A DNA stretch of 64,000 nt. Origin: Henningerozyma blattae CBS 6284. Lineage: Eukaryota; Ascomycota; Saccharomycetes; Saccharomycetales; Saccharomycetaceae. The notes under the pieces were generated by a model, which saw only the letters and a program-made list of their open reading frames with translations, was not told the DNA's origin and did no database searches. How positions within the stretch are numbered: position 1 is the stretch's first letter; every line of letters starts with the position of its first letter. The stretch lies in contig NC_020193.1 in assembly GCF_000315915.1 (NCBI RefSeq), positions 793,920 to 857,919 on the forward strand, in the 5' to 3' direction. Position numbers and translations under genes: made by a program. Below, piece by piece: positions 29,056 through 39,192 of this stretch.

Positions 29056-30703
29056 TATAGATTGTGCTTTGAGTTTCACTTGTTATGTTTCAATCTTCAC
29101 TTTTCGAGATTCAATCTATGTTACGAGAAGTATCGATAATGAAACGTATTATATTATTATTATTATTATTATTATTGTAATTACAAATGTAACAAAAGGG
29201 AATACAAATAATAAATTACTCGAGGAAAAAAGGATTAAACAAAAAAAATAACTGAAGTAAATATAGTAATACGCTTTTTAATGGTACAAATGTTTCTAAT
29301 ATAAAACATATATATATATATATATAGATATACGTATATATATAAATATTATGAAAGACAGAGAAAATGTGTCCAGTAAATATTTATTTATTTAGAGGGA
29401 TTGAAACATTTTTATAATATAGACCAGATTGAAATTTCAATTGACAAAAAAAAAAATTAAAGGATCAAAAAGAGAATAGGTTGCCCAATCGAGAAATGAC
29501 ACAGAAAGGTTCGGAGAAAAGTGTCTTGGAGGAGAAAGTGTTTATGTCCTTTGTGGAAAACTGTGTTTTTTGGTAGTGGGGACGCCCTTGGAAAAAGGCA
29601 GCTACGCGGGTACACACGCTAGTCCAAAGGAGGAAAATCATGACACCCGCGGGTTTGCCACCTTGAATTCCACGGGACTGTCCGGAAGAAAAGGGGTTAT
29701 GGTAGTTCCGATGGACAGGGTGTCCGGCTTACTCGGCCGAGTGCATGTGATTTTGACATTTTGAGAATCATGTGATAAAAATCACGTGCTATGTCTGGTT
29801 GTGAGCCCTGAATCTTTTCACGTGATTCTCCCTATTTCTTACAGCCGTGGCTATAATGTGGAAAGAAAAAAATATGGATCAGGGCAGTCTGGCCCGGCAA
29901 ATGCCGCCAAACGGGAATTCTGATATTCTATGGATGAGATTGGAATACTAACTATGAATAATATTATTATACTTTGAGGACTTGCTAAGAACAAGGCCTA
30001 GAGATAGACTTTCCTTTTGGCATCGATAGGGATTTACCATTTAGAGTTGAATTAAGATTATTGCAAAAAGCATTATCATAGGGTTCATTATTAAGGAATT
30101 AATTTAGAATAAAAAAATAAAATTTATTTTATTCAATTTTTTGTTCTATATAGTTAATCATCACAGCAAAAAAAAAAAGCAAAAAAACAGAACATCATCT
30201 TTAGAAATCAAACTATTTTTGAATGCTACATTAAACTTTTAGGATTTCTGTTTAATTTGACTTTATACTACCGATCAACATTTTTTTTCTCATCTTTGCA
30301 CTTTATACAGCTATTCAATTCAATTCGGTAAGAAAACTTCTATTAAGATACTCTACGTCTATAGTTTTTCCTATCACGGATTAATTTATTTCCCTCCCCC
30401 CATTTTGTGATTTCTCGAGATTTTTCTTCCATTCTTTTATTGTTGTTTCATTTCATCTTACACTGCCTGCTTGTGTGCTTTTCTTATTTTATTTTTATTT
30501 CAAGTTCAAGTTCCAAATTTCACGTTCCAAGTTCCAAGCTTCAAGTTTTACCGTTTGTTCTAGTTTATCCCCACGCTCACCATTTAATATCTATTTGTTA
30601 TCCTTTTTTTCTATATCTTTATTCATCACGAGAAAACCCTCATTCACTCTTCATTAATATCACTTCTCTTGTACATTTCTAAATCACTATATCCATCGTT
30701 ATA
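29056..30703. other. 1.65-kb divergent promoter region of SHE10/OSW7 and SAP genes
   Basis: Both ends are AT-rich (a TAT trinucleotide run near 29,153-29,176; TA dinucleotides near 29,308-29,343). The centre, about 29,500-29,920, is a GC-richer regulatory island described separately. A TACTAAC string at 29946-29952 has no matching splice donor. A 64-codon frame in the island lacks an ATG start. Confidence 0.45.
29640..29830. promoter_or_regulatory. GC-rich regulatory island: palindromes, PACE motif and two CACGTG boxes
   Basis: Two perfect palindromes, ACCCGCGGGT (29645-29654) and ACTCGGCCGAGT (29731-29742), resemble dyads bound by Zn2Cys6 or related factors. TTTGCCACC (29654-29662) is a perfect reverse PACE (Rpn4) motif. 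CACGTG occurs at 29783-29788 and 29819-29824. All lie 590-770 bp from the SHE10/OSW7 start and 880-1,060 bp from the SAP start. Confidence 0.45.
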
Positions 30704-33700
30704 ATGTCGTTCTGGCCCTTTTCTACAAATACAAACAATTCAAATATTAATAAAACTTTGGATCAATATTTCCTGATATTGAATTATTTGAAGAAAAATA
30801 ATTTATTACCAATAATTAGAAATAGTAACAGCACAAGTACAAATTCGATATCATTGGCATCATTATCTTCCATTTCTTCAGATTTTAACACCTCATCTCC
30901 AATAAATCAAATACCTTTGCCACCAAGACCAGCTGAACCAACTACTAGTACAAATACAGTTGCGCCTACAACCACTACAACAGCAGATACATTTTCAAAT
31001 GGCAGACCTATAAATGGTAATAATCCTACCACCACCAATACGGCGTCGGGAAATTTTACTTATTCGATAAAGGATCTGGATAGTTCTTTCATAGATTCAA
31101 TCCTGATGGAACCTGATTTAATAGAAGAGTTACTTATGAATAATAACAATCTCATAGATTTCATTTGCTTTGGCTATTTTTTCCAGAAGACAAGTACCAC
31201 TAATAATCCTCTTTCATCTCAAAATGAATTTGTTTCAATTTCAAATTTAAATTATATCATTGATAGACTATTATTAGCTCTGTCAAATATTAATCAAATA
31301 GACGTTAATAATAATCAATCTTCAGTCCAACATTCAACAAATAACCTCATCATTCATGATTATTTCAATGCAAATAATGATTTGGGCTCCAGGTCTTCTT
31401 TACATAATGATATTGAAATAGATTTACAACAACAAGATTATCTTATGAATAATAATAAAGATGACTACACTAAAGAGAATAAGAATAAATTTAGAAATCC
31501 CACCACGTTTTTAGATGATAATACTGTTAAAACTCAAAATGTTATAGACCCATTGGATGATCCGTTAGAAAACGCTTCACCAACAACTAAATATAATAAA
31601 TTACAACATAATAACGATAGGTCCACTTCGACTTCTTTAAAGCTAGAGCCAAGTTTTACTCCAACTTTCTCAAAGACAACAACTACTACAACAACAATAC
31701 ATTCAAATAATATACCACCTGCTTTAGCATCCATATCAACTGCATTATCGTCATCCTCTTCCTCTATTATTTCTTCTTCTTCTTCCTCATCATCAAACTC
31801 ATCATCACCTTTTTTAATTGATAACCATTCTTCAGCCACCACTAATACAACAACACTAGTTTCAAATAATAATGCTGATGATGCTAATACTAATACAAGC
31901 AACAATACAGATCCTAAGACGAATATTCCTCCAGATAATAATATTTTGAATATTAAAATGGCCAATATTATAACAAATATTTTATCACAAGATGTTTCGA
32001 TTGTATTAAATTCCATTTTGAATAATTTTAATTATTTAAATAAATTATGGTCCATTATTTATAAAATTAATTCAAAAAATTATCAAATTTTATCAAATTT
32101 TTTCTTAAAGATCAATGAGATTTTATTTTATAAAAATTCCATTAAATATTTGAATTTTATCCGATTAAATTCCACAAATTTTACTAAGAATCTAATCGAA
32201 AATATTAATTATGAAAATATAATAGATTTTTTTTTAAAATTAATTTCTACTGATAAATTTAATAATGAATCAGGAATGATAAATTTATTATTAAATCAAA
32301 ACTTAATTGAAAACTTGATTATAAAATTGAATAATTTAGATTCAATTAAAGATTTCGACATTATTATATCAATAGGTGATTTCTTAAAGAATTTAATAAC
32401 AATTTCATCAAATACCCTATTATTACTGGATAATAACTCAGTTACCTCTTCATCAATGAATCCAAATTCAAATCAATTATCCAACTCGGCAATGGTTAAT
32501 AATTCAGAAATGGATCCGGATAATATGCTAATTGGTCCGAATAATTTAATTAGAAATTTAGTTTCAGCAAAAGTAATTAAGAAATTAATTAATTTAATCT
32601 TAACTAAAAAAAATTATCATTTAATAGTAATAGTATCAATCGTTATTGAGTTGATTAGAAAAAACAACTCAGATTATGATAATTTCAATTATTTATCTGA
32701 AAAAAATTTAAATTTAAAATTAAATCCACCAAATAATAATGATCCAATTTATTTAGGTTTCATGTTAAAAGAATTTTCATTAAATTTAAATAATTTCTTC
32801 CATTTACTATTTGAATTAGAGTTAAATTTAAATGAGAAAACACCAAATACAAATCAATTAGGTAATCAATACAAACCATTGAATGTTCAAAGATTTAAAA
32901 TTATTGAATTAATCGCTGAATTGTTACATTGTTCTAATATGAAATTAATGAACTATAAAAACTATCATAAGTTTGCAGCCAAAAAAAATTCTATTCGTAA
33001 AAATTTTAAATTTTTCCTAAATGATGCTATAAGTAATGACTTATTGACGAATGTTAATACAAATAATACTATCACTGCAGATGCAACAATTGATTTTTCA
33101 TCAAATTCATCTTCATCTACAATTAAACACTTTAAAAAACAAAAATATGATTCAAATTTAAATAGTAATGGTAGTACAAATAATATTTTGAATCCTAATA
33201 ATATTGAAATAGATTCCAATAAGAATGAAGATTCCGAACTTATAATTAATTTTAAAACAAGCCGTACCCCAAAACTCAACTCCATGGATGATGAGGCGGC
33301 TTCTAATTCCGATGATGAGTTAGATTCTGATCCTAATTTCAGATTTACAACTAGCAATCATGCTTACTCAAATAAAAGTATACTAGAAGAAGATGAATAT
33401 GAAATCAAAGAATCTAATGCTTTCAATAATAATTCTAACAATAGTTATTTAACTGATGAGAGAAACACTATTTTAAGAAAAAATCCAACTATTGGTGATA
33501 TGTTTAAGATAAAACTATTTGACTCCCAATTTTTACCGAAAATCGTATTACTTTTCTTAGAATATCCATGGAATAATTTATGGCATAATGTCGTGTTCGA
33601 TATTATCCAACAAATTTTTAATGGGAAGCTGGACTCTACTTACAATTGCTTTTTAATATATCAATTATTTTCGCTACAAAACTCAAGATCTTTTATCCAT

Positions 33701-34444
33701 ACTATATCAGATTATAGAAATGAGGATAGTTATATTAATAATAATGAACATATTTTGTCAATTAATAAATATATTAATTCCAATATACCCATTGATTTAA
33801 GTATAACTAAGAATATTATCCTTAAAGGTTATCAAGATTCTTACGATTTTTTTGAAAAAGAATCGATAAATCTTGGATATATGGGGCATTTAATTTTAAT
33901 TGCTGAAGAAGTTGTTAAATTCTCTAAAAATATTGATACAAAGACACTTTCTAATGACATATTTGATGTATTAAATGATAAAGAATGGTTATACTATTGC
34001 AATGAAGTTTTAAATGAAACAAGAAAGATGTATTCTTGTATTCTGGGGGGTGGAACTTATGTTGAAGATGGAAATGGAAATATTATTCCTCAATTGCCAT
34101 CTTCACCAACTCAATCTTTGCAATTAAAGGAAATCGATATGAATGACAATATAAACAGTGATAACCAAGAACCTTTAGAATGTGATGGACAAGCTGACTC
34201 GCAATCGAATTTCCAATTAATACCCTCGTCTAGAGCTACAGAAGAATTAGTAATTTCGAGGCATAGTTCTTATAAAAATAGTAATTCGATAAGTGTGGAG
34301 GATATAGAGGAACAATTAGGTCTTTCTACAACTTCAGATTTACATAACAGACTAAGAAATATGCTTGTTCATGCATCAGAAGATGAAATCAGTTTAAGAA
34401 ATGAACAAAACGGGGTTATCATTTTGGGTCCTCCACCAGAATAA
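30704..34444 (+). CDS. SAP155: SIT4-associated phosphatase regulator (SAP155/SAP4 type)
   Basis: SAP proteins bind the PP2A-like phosphatase Sit4 and direct it in cell-cycle, TORC1-nitrogen and tRNA-modification control. The 1,246-residue protein begins MSFWPFSTNTNNSNINKTLDQYF, nearly the S. cerevisiae Sap155 start. The SAPS domain is recognisable at residues about 120-160 (SFIDSILMEPDLIEELLMNNNNLIDFICFGYFF), is interrupted by a roughly 250-residue Ser/Thr/Asn insert, and resumes through residues 415-700 and 940-1,110 (FLPKIVLLFLEYPWNNLWHNVVF). The tail is acidic. S. cerevisiae keeps two copies here, SAP155 and SAP4. The following genes ERJ5-KEG1-IRC6-DUG1 match the SAP155 track (YFR040W onward), so I use that name tentatively. 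Confidence 0.85.
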   Translation: MSFWPFSTNTNNSNINKTLDQYFLILNYLKKNNLLPIIRNSNSTSTNSISLASLSSISSDFNTSSPINQIPLPPRPAEPTTSTNTVAPTTTTTADTFSNGRPINGNNPTTTNTASGNFTYSIKDLDSSFIDSILMEPDLIEELLMNNNNLIDFICFGYFFQKTSTTNNPLSSQNEFVSISNLNYIIDRLLLALSNINQIDVNNNQSSVQHSTNNLIIHDYFNANNDLGSRSSLHNDIEIDLQQQDYLMNNNKDDYTKENKNKFRNPTTFLDDNTVKTQNVIDPLDDPLENASPTTKYNKLQHNNDRSTSTSLKLEPSFTPTFSKTTTTTTTIHSNNIPPALASISTALSSSSSSIISSSSSSSSNSSSPFLIDNHSSATTNTTTLVSNNNADDANTNTSNNTDPKTNIPPDNNILNIKMANIITNILSQDVSIVLNSILNNFNYLNKLWSIIYKINSKNYQILSNFFLKINEILFYKNSIKYLNFIRLNSTNFTKNLIENINYENIIDFFLKLISTDKFNNESGMINLLLNQNLIENLIIKLNNLDSIKDFDIIISIGDFLKNLITISSNTLLLLDNNSVTSSSMNPNSNQLSNSAMVNNSEMDPDNMLIGPNNLIRNLVSAKVIKKLINLILTKKNYHLIVIVSIVIELIRKNNSDYDNFNYLSEKNLNLKLNPPNNNDPIYLGFMLKEFSLNLNNFFHLLFELELNLNEKTPNTNQLGNQYKPLNVQRFKIIELIAELLHCSNMKLMNYKNYHKFAAKKNSIRKNFKFFLNDAISNDLLTNVNTNNTITADATIDFSSNSSSSTIKHFKKQKYDSNLNSNGSTNNILNPNNIEIDSNKNEDSELIINFKTSRTPKLNSMDDEAASNSDDELDSDPNFRFTTSNHAYSNKSILEEDEYEIKESNAFNNNSNNSYLTDERNTILRKNPTIGDMFKIKLFDSQFLPKIVLLFLEYPWNNLWHNVVFDIIQQIFNGKLDSTYNCFLIYQLFSLQNSRSFIHTISDYRNEDSYINNNEHILSINKYINSNIPIDLSITKNIILKGYQDSYDFFEKESINLGYMGHLILIAEEVVKFSKNIDTKTLSNDIFDVLNDKEWLYYCNEVLNETRKMYSCILGGGTYVEDGNGNIIPQLPSSPTQSLQLKEIDMNDNINSDNQEPLECDGQADSQSNFQLIPSSRATEELVISRHSSYKNSNSISVEDIEEQLGLSTTSDLHNRLRNMLVHASEDEISLRNEQNGVIILGPPPE

Positions 34445-34687
34445 TAATACTTTCCCTTCTGTTTAATAAAACTGTGAAGAATTGAAAAATCAAAAATCAA
34501 ATATTATCATAAATATCTGTCCAACACCTTAAATGACACTATTAGTTATACATTCTACAGAGCATAATCAACCTGATAATTAAATAAGACATAAATTCTT
34601 TTTATATATTCTTAACAATTAATTTAACGTTTTTTAAAATACATTAAAGATAATGATGAAAAATTTAAGTAATACATATACTAGAGT

Positions 34688-35530
34688 TTATGTAGTTTTC
34701 TTCTTACCTTTCTTATTTGATTTAACTTTTGCTTCATCTGATTTCGAAGCCTTACCCAATTTCTTGCCATATTTTGCAGTATCAAAAAATCTACCAATAG
34801 TAATATACCACATCCAGTATGGGAAGGTAAAAAACATACAATCTTTAACTTGAGGAGCTGGGATACTATCTGGGGTAACTAAGGCGCGAGAGCCATCAGC
34901 TTCGATAATAAAGACATCACCAAAACGAATTTGTACCTGCTTGCCAGGATCATCTGCAGAAGTTTTGTATAACAAATATTTTTCACCTAACCCACTTGTA
35001 TCATCTTGTTCCTTACAACTTTCAATAAATTCATTAATTCTTCTTGTATTACCCTTCGCTTGAATAACCATAATACCATAATGGATTACACTTGCAGCTA
35101 AATATATAAACATAAACAAAACGTATGTCTTTGGCTGGACTCTACGAAAGAAAAACCCACCTTTAGAAAAATCGTAATCTGGAAACCCATTCTTCAAATA
35201 ATAGTCATATGTCTTTCTACGAGTATCATCTGCCAGAATTTGTGTGGCTAAATTTAGACGTTCATAAAGTTTTCTATATTTCTTGTTCTTATCTGGATGA
35301 TACTTTTTGGATAACTTACGCAAGTTTTTGGAAATTTCCTTAGAGGTAGAATCTTTCATCTTAGATAGTTTCAAAAACTTATAAAAGTCCATATCCTTCC
35401 CATATTTTTTTGCTACTTCTTTCTGTAGCCTGAATATTTCAATTTCTTCAGTAGTAAAAGCAAATACTAATGATATGATAAAAAGGAGCGTTAACCCCGT
35501 TCTAATCCCAACATGATTGACTGATATCAT
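34688..35530 (-). CDS. ERJ5: ER membrane J-protein Erj5
   Basis: Erj5 is a type I ER membrane Hsp40 that helps ER folding homeostasis with Kar2. The 280-residue protein has an N-terminal signal peptide (residues about 9-25, IRTGLTLLFIISLVFAF), a lumenal J domain with HPD at residues 78-80 (KKYHPDKNKKYRKLY), and a transmembrane segment near residues 131-153 (TYVLFMFIYLAASVIHYGI). A second hydrophobic stretch (MFFTFPYWMWYITIG) lies near residue 240. The C-terminus is basic and ends KKTT, a match to the KKXX ER-retrieval signal if it faces the cytosol. Divergent from KEG1, as YFR041C-YFR042W. Confidence 0.93.
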   Translation of the reverse strand: MISVNHVGIRTGLTLLFIISLVFAFTTEEIEIFRLQKEVAKKYGKDMDFYKFLKLSKMKDSTSKEISKNLRKLSKKYHPDKNKKYRKLYERLNLATQILADDTRRKTYDYYLKNGFPDYDFSKGGFFFRRVQPKTYVLFMFIYLAASVIHYGIMVIQAKGNTRRINEFIESCKEQDDTSGLGEKYLLYKTSADDPGKQVQIRFGDVFIIEADGSRALVTPDSIPAPQVKDCMFFTFPYWMWYITIGRFFDTAKYGKKLGKASKSDEAKVKSNKKGKKKTT

Positions 35531-35836
35531 TATTTATAACTCACCCCAATGAATTGTTCTCTAAATTTTCAGCATTGTTAATAATACGACCAATTCAAAA
35601 CTTTAATGTATTTTTTTCTTTGAGTAGTTAATAAAATATCATAAATCGAATTTCGTTAATATTGCTGGCATGGTTCTGGAAAGAGGCCCGGAAGATTAAC
35701 GCGCCTTGGTAGAGAACCAAAAATGTATCATACTTGAAAAGAATTATAAAAGTTATGCTGAGAGAGAATGCAGTGATTATTCGAGTCTAACTTGATCCCA
35801 TTCAAGGATCTTACTATAAATTCAGCTGTATTTAAA
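35531..35836. promoter_or_regulatory. Short divergent promoter of ERJ5 and KEG1
   Basis: 306 bp between two ER-protein genes read away from each other. Only a small GC-rich patch near 35,680-35,710 stands out (GGCCCGGAAG, then GCGCC). No standard unfolded-protein-response element (CAGCGTG) was seen. Confidence 0.4.
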
Positions 35837-36445
35837 ATGGCACTTTTCCCAAAGAGATTGATATCTCGTTTATACCAATATTCCCATATTATGACTATTT
35901 TCCTATATCTTGCACTATTAGTTCGCTGGCTAATTTTGCTACCATTAGTTGGATCCAAGTTTTTGCCGGGTGGGATACATGAGTTTTTATGTTATTTACT
36001 AGTTGGTTCTGGTACTGTTGATTTATTTTGGCGTTTGTGGTTTCATGGACTCATCAATGGTATAATTTCTAAATCCTTTGTTAAGAATGCAAATTTAATC
36101 TATATTGTTGTATGTCTTCATTTTTATGACGATTATGAACACTCTTTAATATTAAAAAATGCAAGTTATTCTAGTTTTATTATTGGACTATCAATATCTC
36201 AAATTTATTCTCATTGGACCCGTCTTTTTAAGACTGAGCCTGGTACAAAAAGGAAAACAGGAATGTGGAAATTCAATGCGTACTGTATGCTTCCATTATT
36301 ATACTTAAGCGAGTTTTACTTATTATTATTAAATGTACAAAATTATAATTTTCATACTACCCCATTATTAGATATTGTTAATAAAGCTGTCCTAATAACC
36401 TTCTTGCCAATTTCAATAACATTTTATAAAAACTATTTAATATAA
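35837..36445 (+). CDS. KEG1: ER membrane protein Keg1 (beta-1,6-glucan, Kre6 partner)
   Basis: Keg1 is an essential ER membrane protein that binds Kre6 and is needed for beta-1,6-glucan synthesis. The frame extends upstream to a TTG, but the first ATG at 35837 gives 202 residues, matching the S. cerevisiae length of about 200. The block RWLILLPLVGSKFLPGGIHEF near residues 34-54 is highly conserved. About four hydrophobic segments are visible (residues about 18-44, 52-66, 84-115 and 144-166). Confidence 0.92.
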   Translation: MALFPKRLISRLYQYSHIMTIFLYLALLVRWLILLPLVGSKFLPGGIHEFLCYLLVGSGTVDLFWRLWFHGLINGIISKSFVKNANLIYIVVCLHFYDDYEHSLILKNASYSSFIIGLSISQIYSHWTRLFKTEPGTKRKTGMWKFNAYCMLPLLYLSEFYLLLLNVQNYNFHTTPLLDIVNKAVLITFLPISITFYKNYLI

Positions 36446-36568
36446 TATGGATATATTAGAATCTTCTCTTAACAAATTTCTATATTTGTATATACTAATA
36501 CTGTTCTAATATATCATATCTCTATCAAAAAATAGTCCACGCATACTACTTTATCACTTATGTTAGTA

Positions 36569-37359
36569 TTATTTTTCACCTTCATCTAATAGAAGGGCAG
36601 CCAATTTATCAGCAGTTTCTTGAGCAAATAAATCTGCCGTATTTTCATCTTGATCAGTTAAGATGCTAAAATGGTTTTTTGCTTGCATGAGCTGTGCAAG
36701 TATATTTTGAAATTCATCTGCAGAAGTATCCTTCTTAGAATGTAATTCAGCCTCATCGTTGGCTGTTCCAACTTTCGAATTTCTTGATGATTTATTTTTA
36801 AGATAAGCGTTTCTCCAAGGATATGTATCAATTATCTCATGTAATCTACCCAACCCTACCATATCACCATATTCATTTCTCAAGTCTTTCTCTTCGCTAT
36901 GTCTAATTAACTCACACACAGATGTACCACTTATAAGTTCTTCATTAATGCCATCCAATTCCTTCTGTAGTAATGTATTACCTAGCTTTTTATTATGAAT
37001 ATACCACACGAGAAAGGAGTTTTTTTGACAAATAGTTCTATTGAATTTCTCTAGTTGAGAGTGTTGGATATAATCACTATCAATGTAAATGACACCGGCT
37101 AAGATTAATCGAAGCATTTCATACTCTTCATTTTGGAATTCTGCAATCCATTCATCAAAATCGGTAATCTCATCAATATAAAGGTCAAACTTAGCCCGAT
37201 AATATTTTGTATTCCATTCTAAATCTTTTATTATATTTAAATTTTCAATGTCTGGCATGCATTGCATTGAAGTTACATTTTGAAGAATTTTTTCTAGAAT
37301 ATCCTTTTTAGTTATACTATTTTTGTTAATAACAATTAGAATTTTTCTACCTGATCCAT
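36569..37359 (-). CDS. IRC6: Clathrin-adaptor cofactor Irc6, start codon out of frame
   Basis: Irc6 is a small-GTPase-like protein (p34/AAGAB relative) that supports AP-1 and AP-2 clathrin adaptors. The conserved body is clear: KILIVINK, WNTKYYRAKFDLYID, FDEWIAEFQNEEYEMLRLILAGVIYI, YGDMVGLGRLHEIIDTYPW and a C-terminal NTADLFAQETADKLAALL. The main frame has no ATG before residue 37 of its longest version; it opens with TTG at 37381. An ATG at 37359 (MDQVEK) is one base out of register. Adding one T to the five-T run at 37342-37346 would join it to KILIVI and give an N-terminus about as long as the S. cerevisiae one. I therefore place the gene start at 37359. Between KEG1 and DUG1, as YFR043C. 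Confidence 0.82.
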
Positions 37360-37632
37360 TAGGTGATAAATTATTAATCAAAGGGTTAATCTCTAATAAT
37401 GATTTTTTATAATTTATGCATAATTGAAATCCTATATAAAATACTCCATTTTTAACGCTCGCGATTGCAATTCATTTTTTTTGAGGACTATCAAAAAAGC
37501 TTGTAAATTCGAATCATATCTAAAAATCGTTAGATACATTTTAAAAGTTGTTATGAACTACAAAACGAGGTATATTAAAGGTCTAAGTTATATAAAATAT
37601 GAAAAGAAAATTTTTTTAATTGATTATAAAAT

Positions 37633-39192
37633 TTAGTTTTCTGGAGAGTCAGCGTAATATTTCAAATAAGCAGCCATAATCTTCATACCATTCATGTAGT
37701 TGCTAATATCTAATTTTTCGTTAATAGAATGAGCACCATCATCACCTCTACCCATTGGTAATAGCATCACACTAGTCTTTAATTGTTCTTCAAAAGTTAA
37801 AGTGATTGGAATAGAACCACCTTCTCTAGTCATATCTGGTTCAACACCGTAGACTACCTTGGTAGCTTTAGCAGCTGCGGTAAATTGAGCATTAAAGGGA
37901 TTAGAAACCCAGTAGTTACCATCATGAATTAATTCAGCGTGACAGGTATTTGGAGAATCTAATTTTTCGAATGCAGCGTTACAATGGCCAACAACTAACT
38001 TAGTTAACTTTTCAGAGTCCATATCTGGGACAGTTCTAATGGAAAATTTACCAGAGACTTTAGCTGGAATGACAGTCTTGGCACCTTGAGAGTAGAATGC
38101 ACCTTCAACACCATGAATAGATAAAGATGGATATCTCCATCTGTGCATCAAAATATCTTCTTTCTTTTGATATAGAGATGTTTTAGAACCAGCAGCAGCA
38201 TTTAATTCATCGACACTAAAGTCAATTTTTTCATATAAACCTTTTTCTTTATCAGTAACAGGGGCAACCATTTCATCAATACCTTTAATTAAGATCTTAC
38301 CTTTTGAATCAACTAAAGTGCTTAAAATTTGCATCAAATCAACCATTGGTTCAGCAATCACACCACCAAAAACACCAGAATGTAAGTCGGCCTTTGGACC
38401 ATTAATTGTTACCTGATAATAGTTGCAACCTCTTAAACCGTAGGTTAAAACAGGTTTCTTAGTGCCTAACCAATAATTGTCGGAGATACAGACTGCATCA
38501 ACGCCTTTGAAGTAGGAATCAGATTCTCTTGCGATCATAGCATCTAAACCTAAAGATCCAGATTCTTCCATACCTTCAAAACATGTGACTAGGTTAACTG
38601 GAAATTCTACACCAGATTCTTTATAAGCTTGAACCACATTTAACCAACCTAATAATGGACCAGTATCATCAGTAGAACCTCTAGCCTTTAATAAACCTTT
38701 CTTTTCATCAACAGTTAAAGTAAATGGCTCACTATCCCAACCATCACTTAAGTTGGCAGGTTGAACGTCGTAATGACCGTAGACCAAAACTGTCTTCTTT
38801 TTTGGGTCAGAACCATAACGAGATAAAACAACCGGAGGTAATTGTAATTTTGGATTTTCTACTGGGGGTGGTTGAATACCTAAGTCCTTCTTTTGAATAT
38901 CAGTGAATCCTAATTTGGTCAATTCATCCACCAAAAATTCAGCCTTCTTAAAGACCATTGGTCTTAGGGATTCGTCACTAGAGACTGCTGGAATTTCAAC
39001 AGCATGAGCCAAACGATCAATGAAGGTTGGTTTCAATGAGTCGATCTTGGAAAAGACTTTAACAAATTCTTGTGGAACTTCTGATGACATATTTGAAATA
39101 TTCCTCTTTACTACTAAGTTGCTTGATGTAATCTTGCTTATAGAGCTACGAGGTAAATTATAAAGGATATTTTTACAAAATAATACAGGCAT
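37633..39192 (-). CDS. DUG1: Cys-Gly dipeptidase Dug1 with a likely mitochondrial presequence
   Basis: Dug1 is an M20-family Zn/Mn dipeptidase that hydrolyses Cys-Gly and completes glutathione degradation begun by Dug2-Dug3. The 519-residue protein has the metal-site motifs VYGHYDVQPA, TDDTGP and EGMEESGS, and the C-terminal GRGDDGAHSINEK. It exceeds the S. cerevisiae protein (481) by an N-terminal extension of 34 residues. The extension has five Lys/Arg, no Asp/Glu and Ser-rich hydrophobic turns, the look of a mitochondrial targeting peptide. A second in-frame ATG at 39090 (codon 35, MSSEVPQEF) would give the usual cytosolic form. Both ATGs have A at -3. Syntenic with YFR044C. Confidence 0.95.
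   Translation of the reverse strand: MPVLFCKNILYNLPRSSISKITSSNLVVKRNISNMSSEVPQEFVKVFSKIDSLKPTFIDRLAHAVEIPAVSSDESLRPMVFKKAEFLVDELTKLGFTDIQKKDLGIQPPPVENPKLQLPPVVLSRYGSDPKKKTVLVYGHYDVQPANLSDGWDSEPFTLTVDEKKGLLKARGSTDDTGPLLGWLNVVQAYKESGVEFPVNLVTCFEGMEESGSLGLDAMIARESDSYFKGVDAVCISDNYWLGTKKPVLTYGLRGCNYYQVTINGPKADLHSGVFGGVIAEPMVDLMQILSTLVDSKGKILIKGIDEMVAPVTDKEKGLYEKIDFSVDELNAAAGSKTSLYQKKEDILMHRWRYPSLSIHGVEGAFYSQGAKTVIPAKVSGKFSIRTVPDMDSEKLTKLVVGHCNAAFEKLDSPNTCHAELIHDGNYWVSNPFNAQFTAAAKATKVVYGVEPDMTREGGSIPITLTFEEQLKTSVMLLPMGRGDDGAHSINEKLDISNYMNGMKIMAAYLKYYADSPEN

Noticed and set aside
29056..29079. 8-codon extension of the SHE10/OSW7 gene
   Set aside because: The first codon is GTG. The ATG at 29055 lies directly before the signal-anchor and is the natural start.
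29570..29764. 64-codon frame in the GC-rich island
   Set aside because: No ATG start, no similarity, and it overlaps palindromes and binding motifs that explain the composition better.
29946..29952. TACTAAC branch-point match suggesting a 5'-UTR intron of the SAP gene
   Set aside because: No GTATGT donor is found at a sensible distance upstream and the SAP ATG is more than 700 bp downstream.
35792..35836. 15-codon extension of KEG1
   Set aside because: It opens with TTG; the ATG at 35837 gives the family length.
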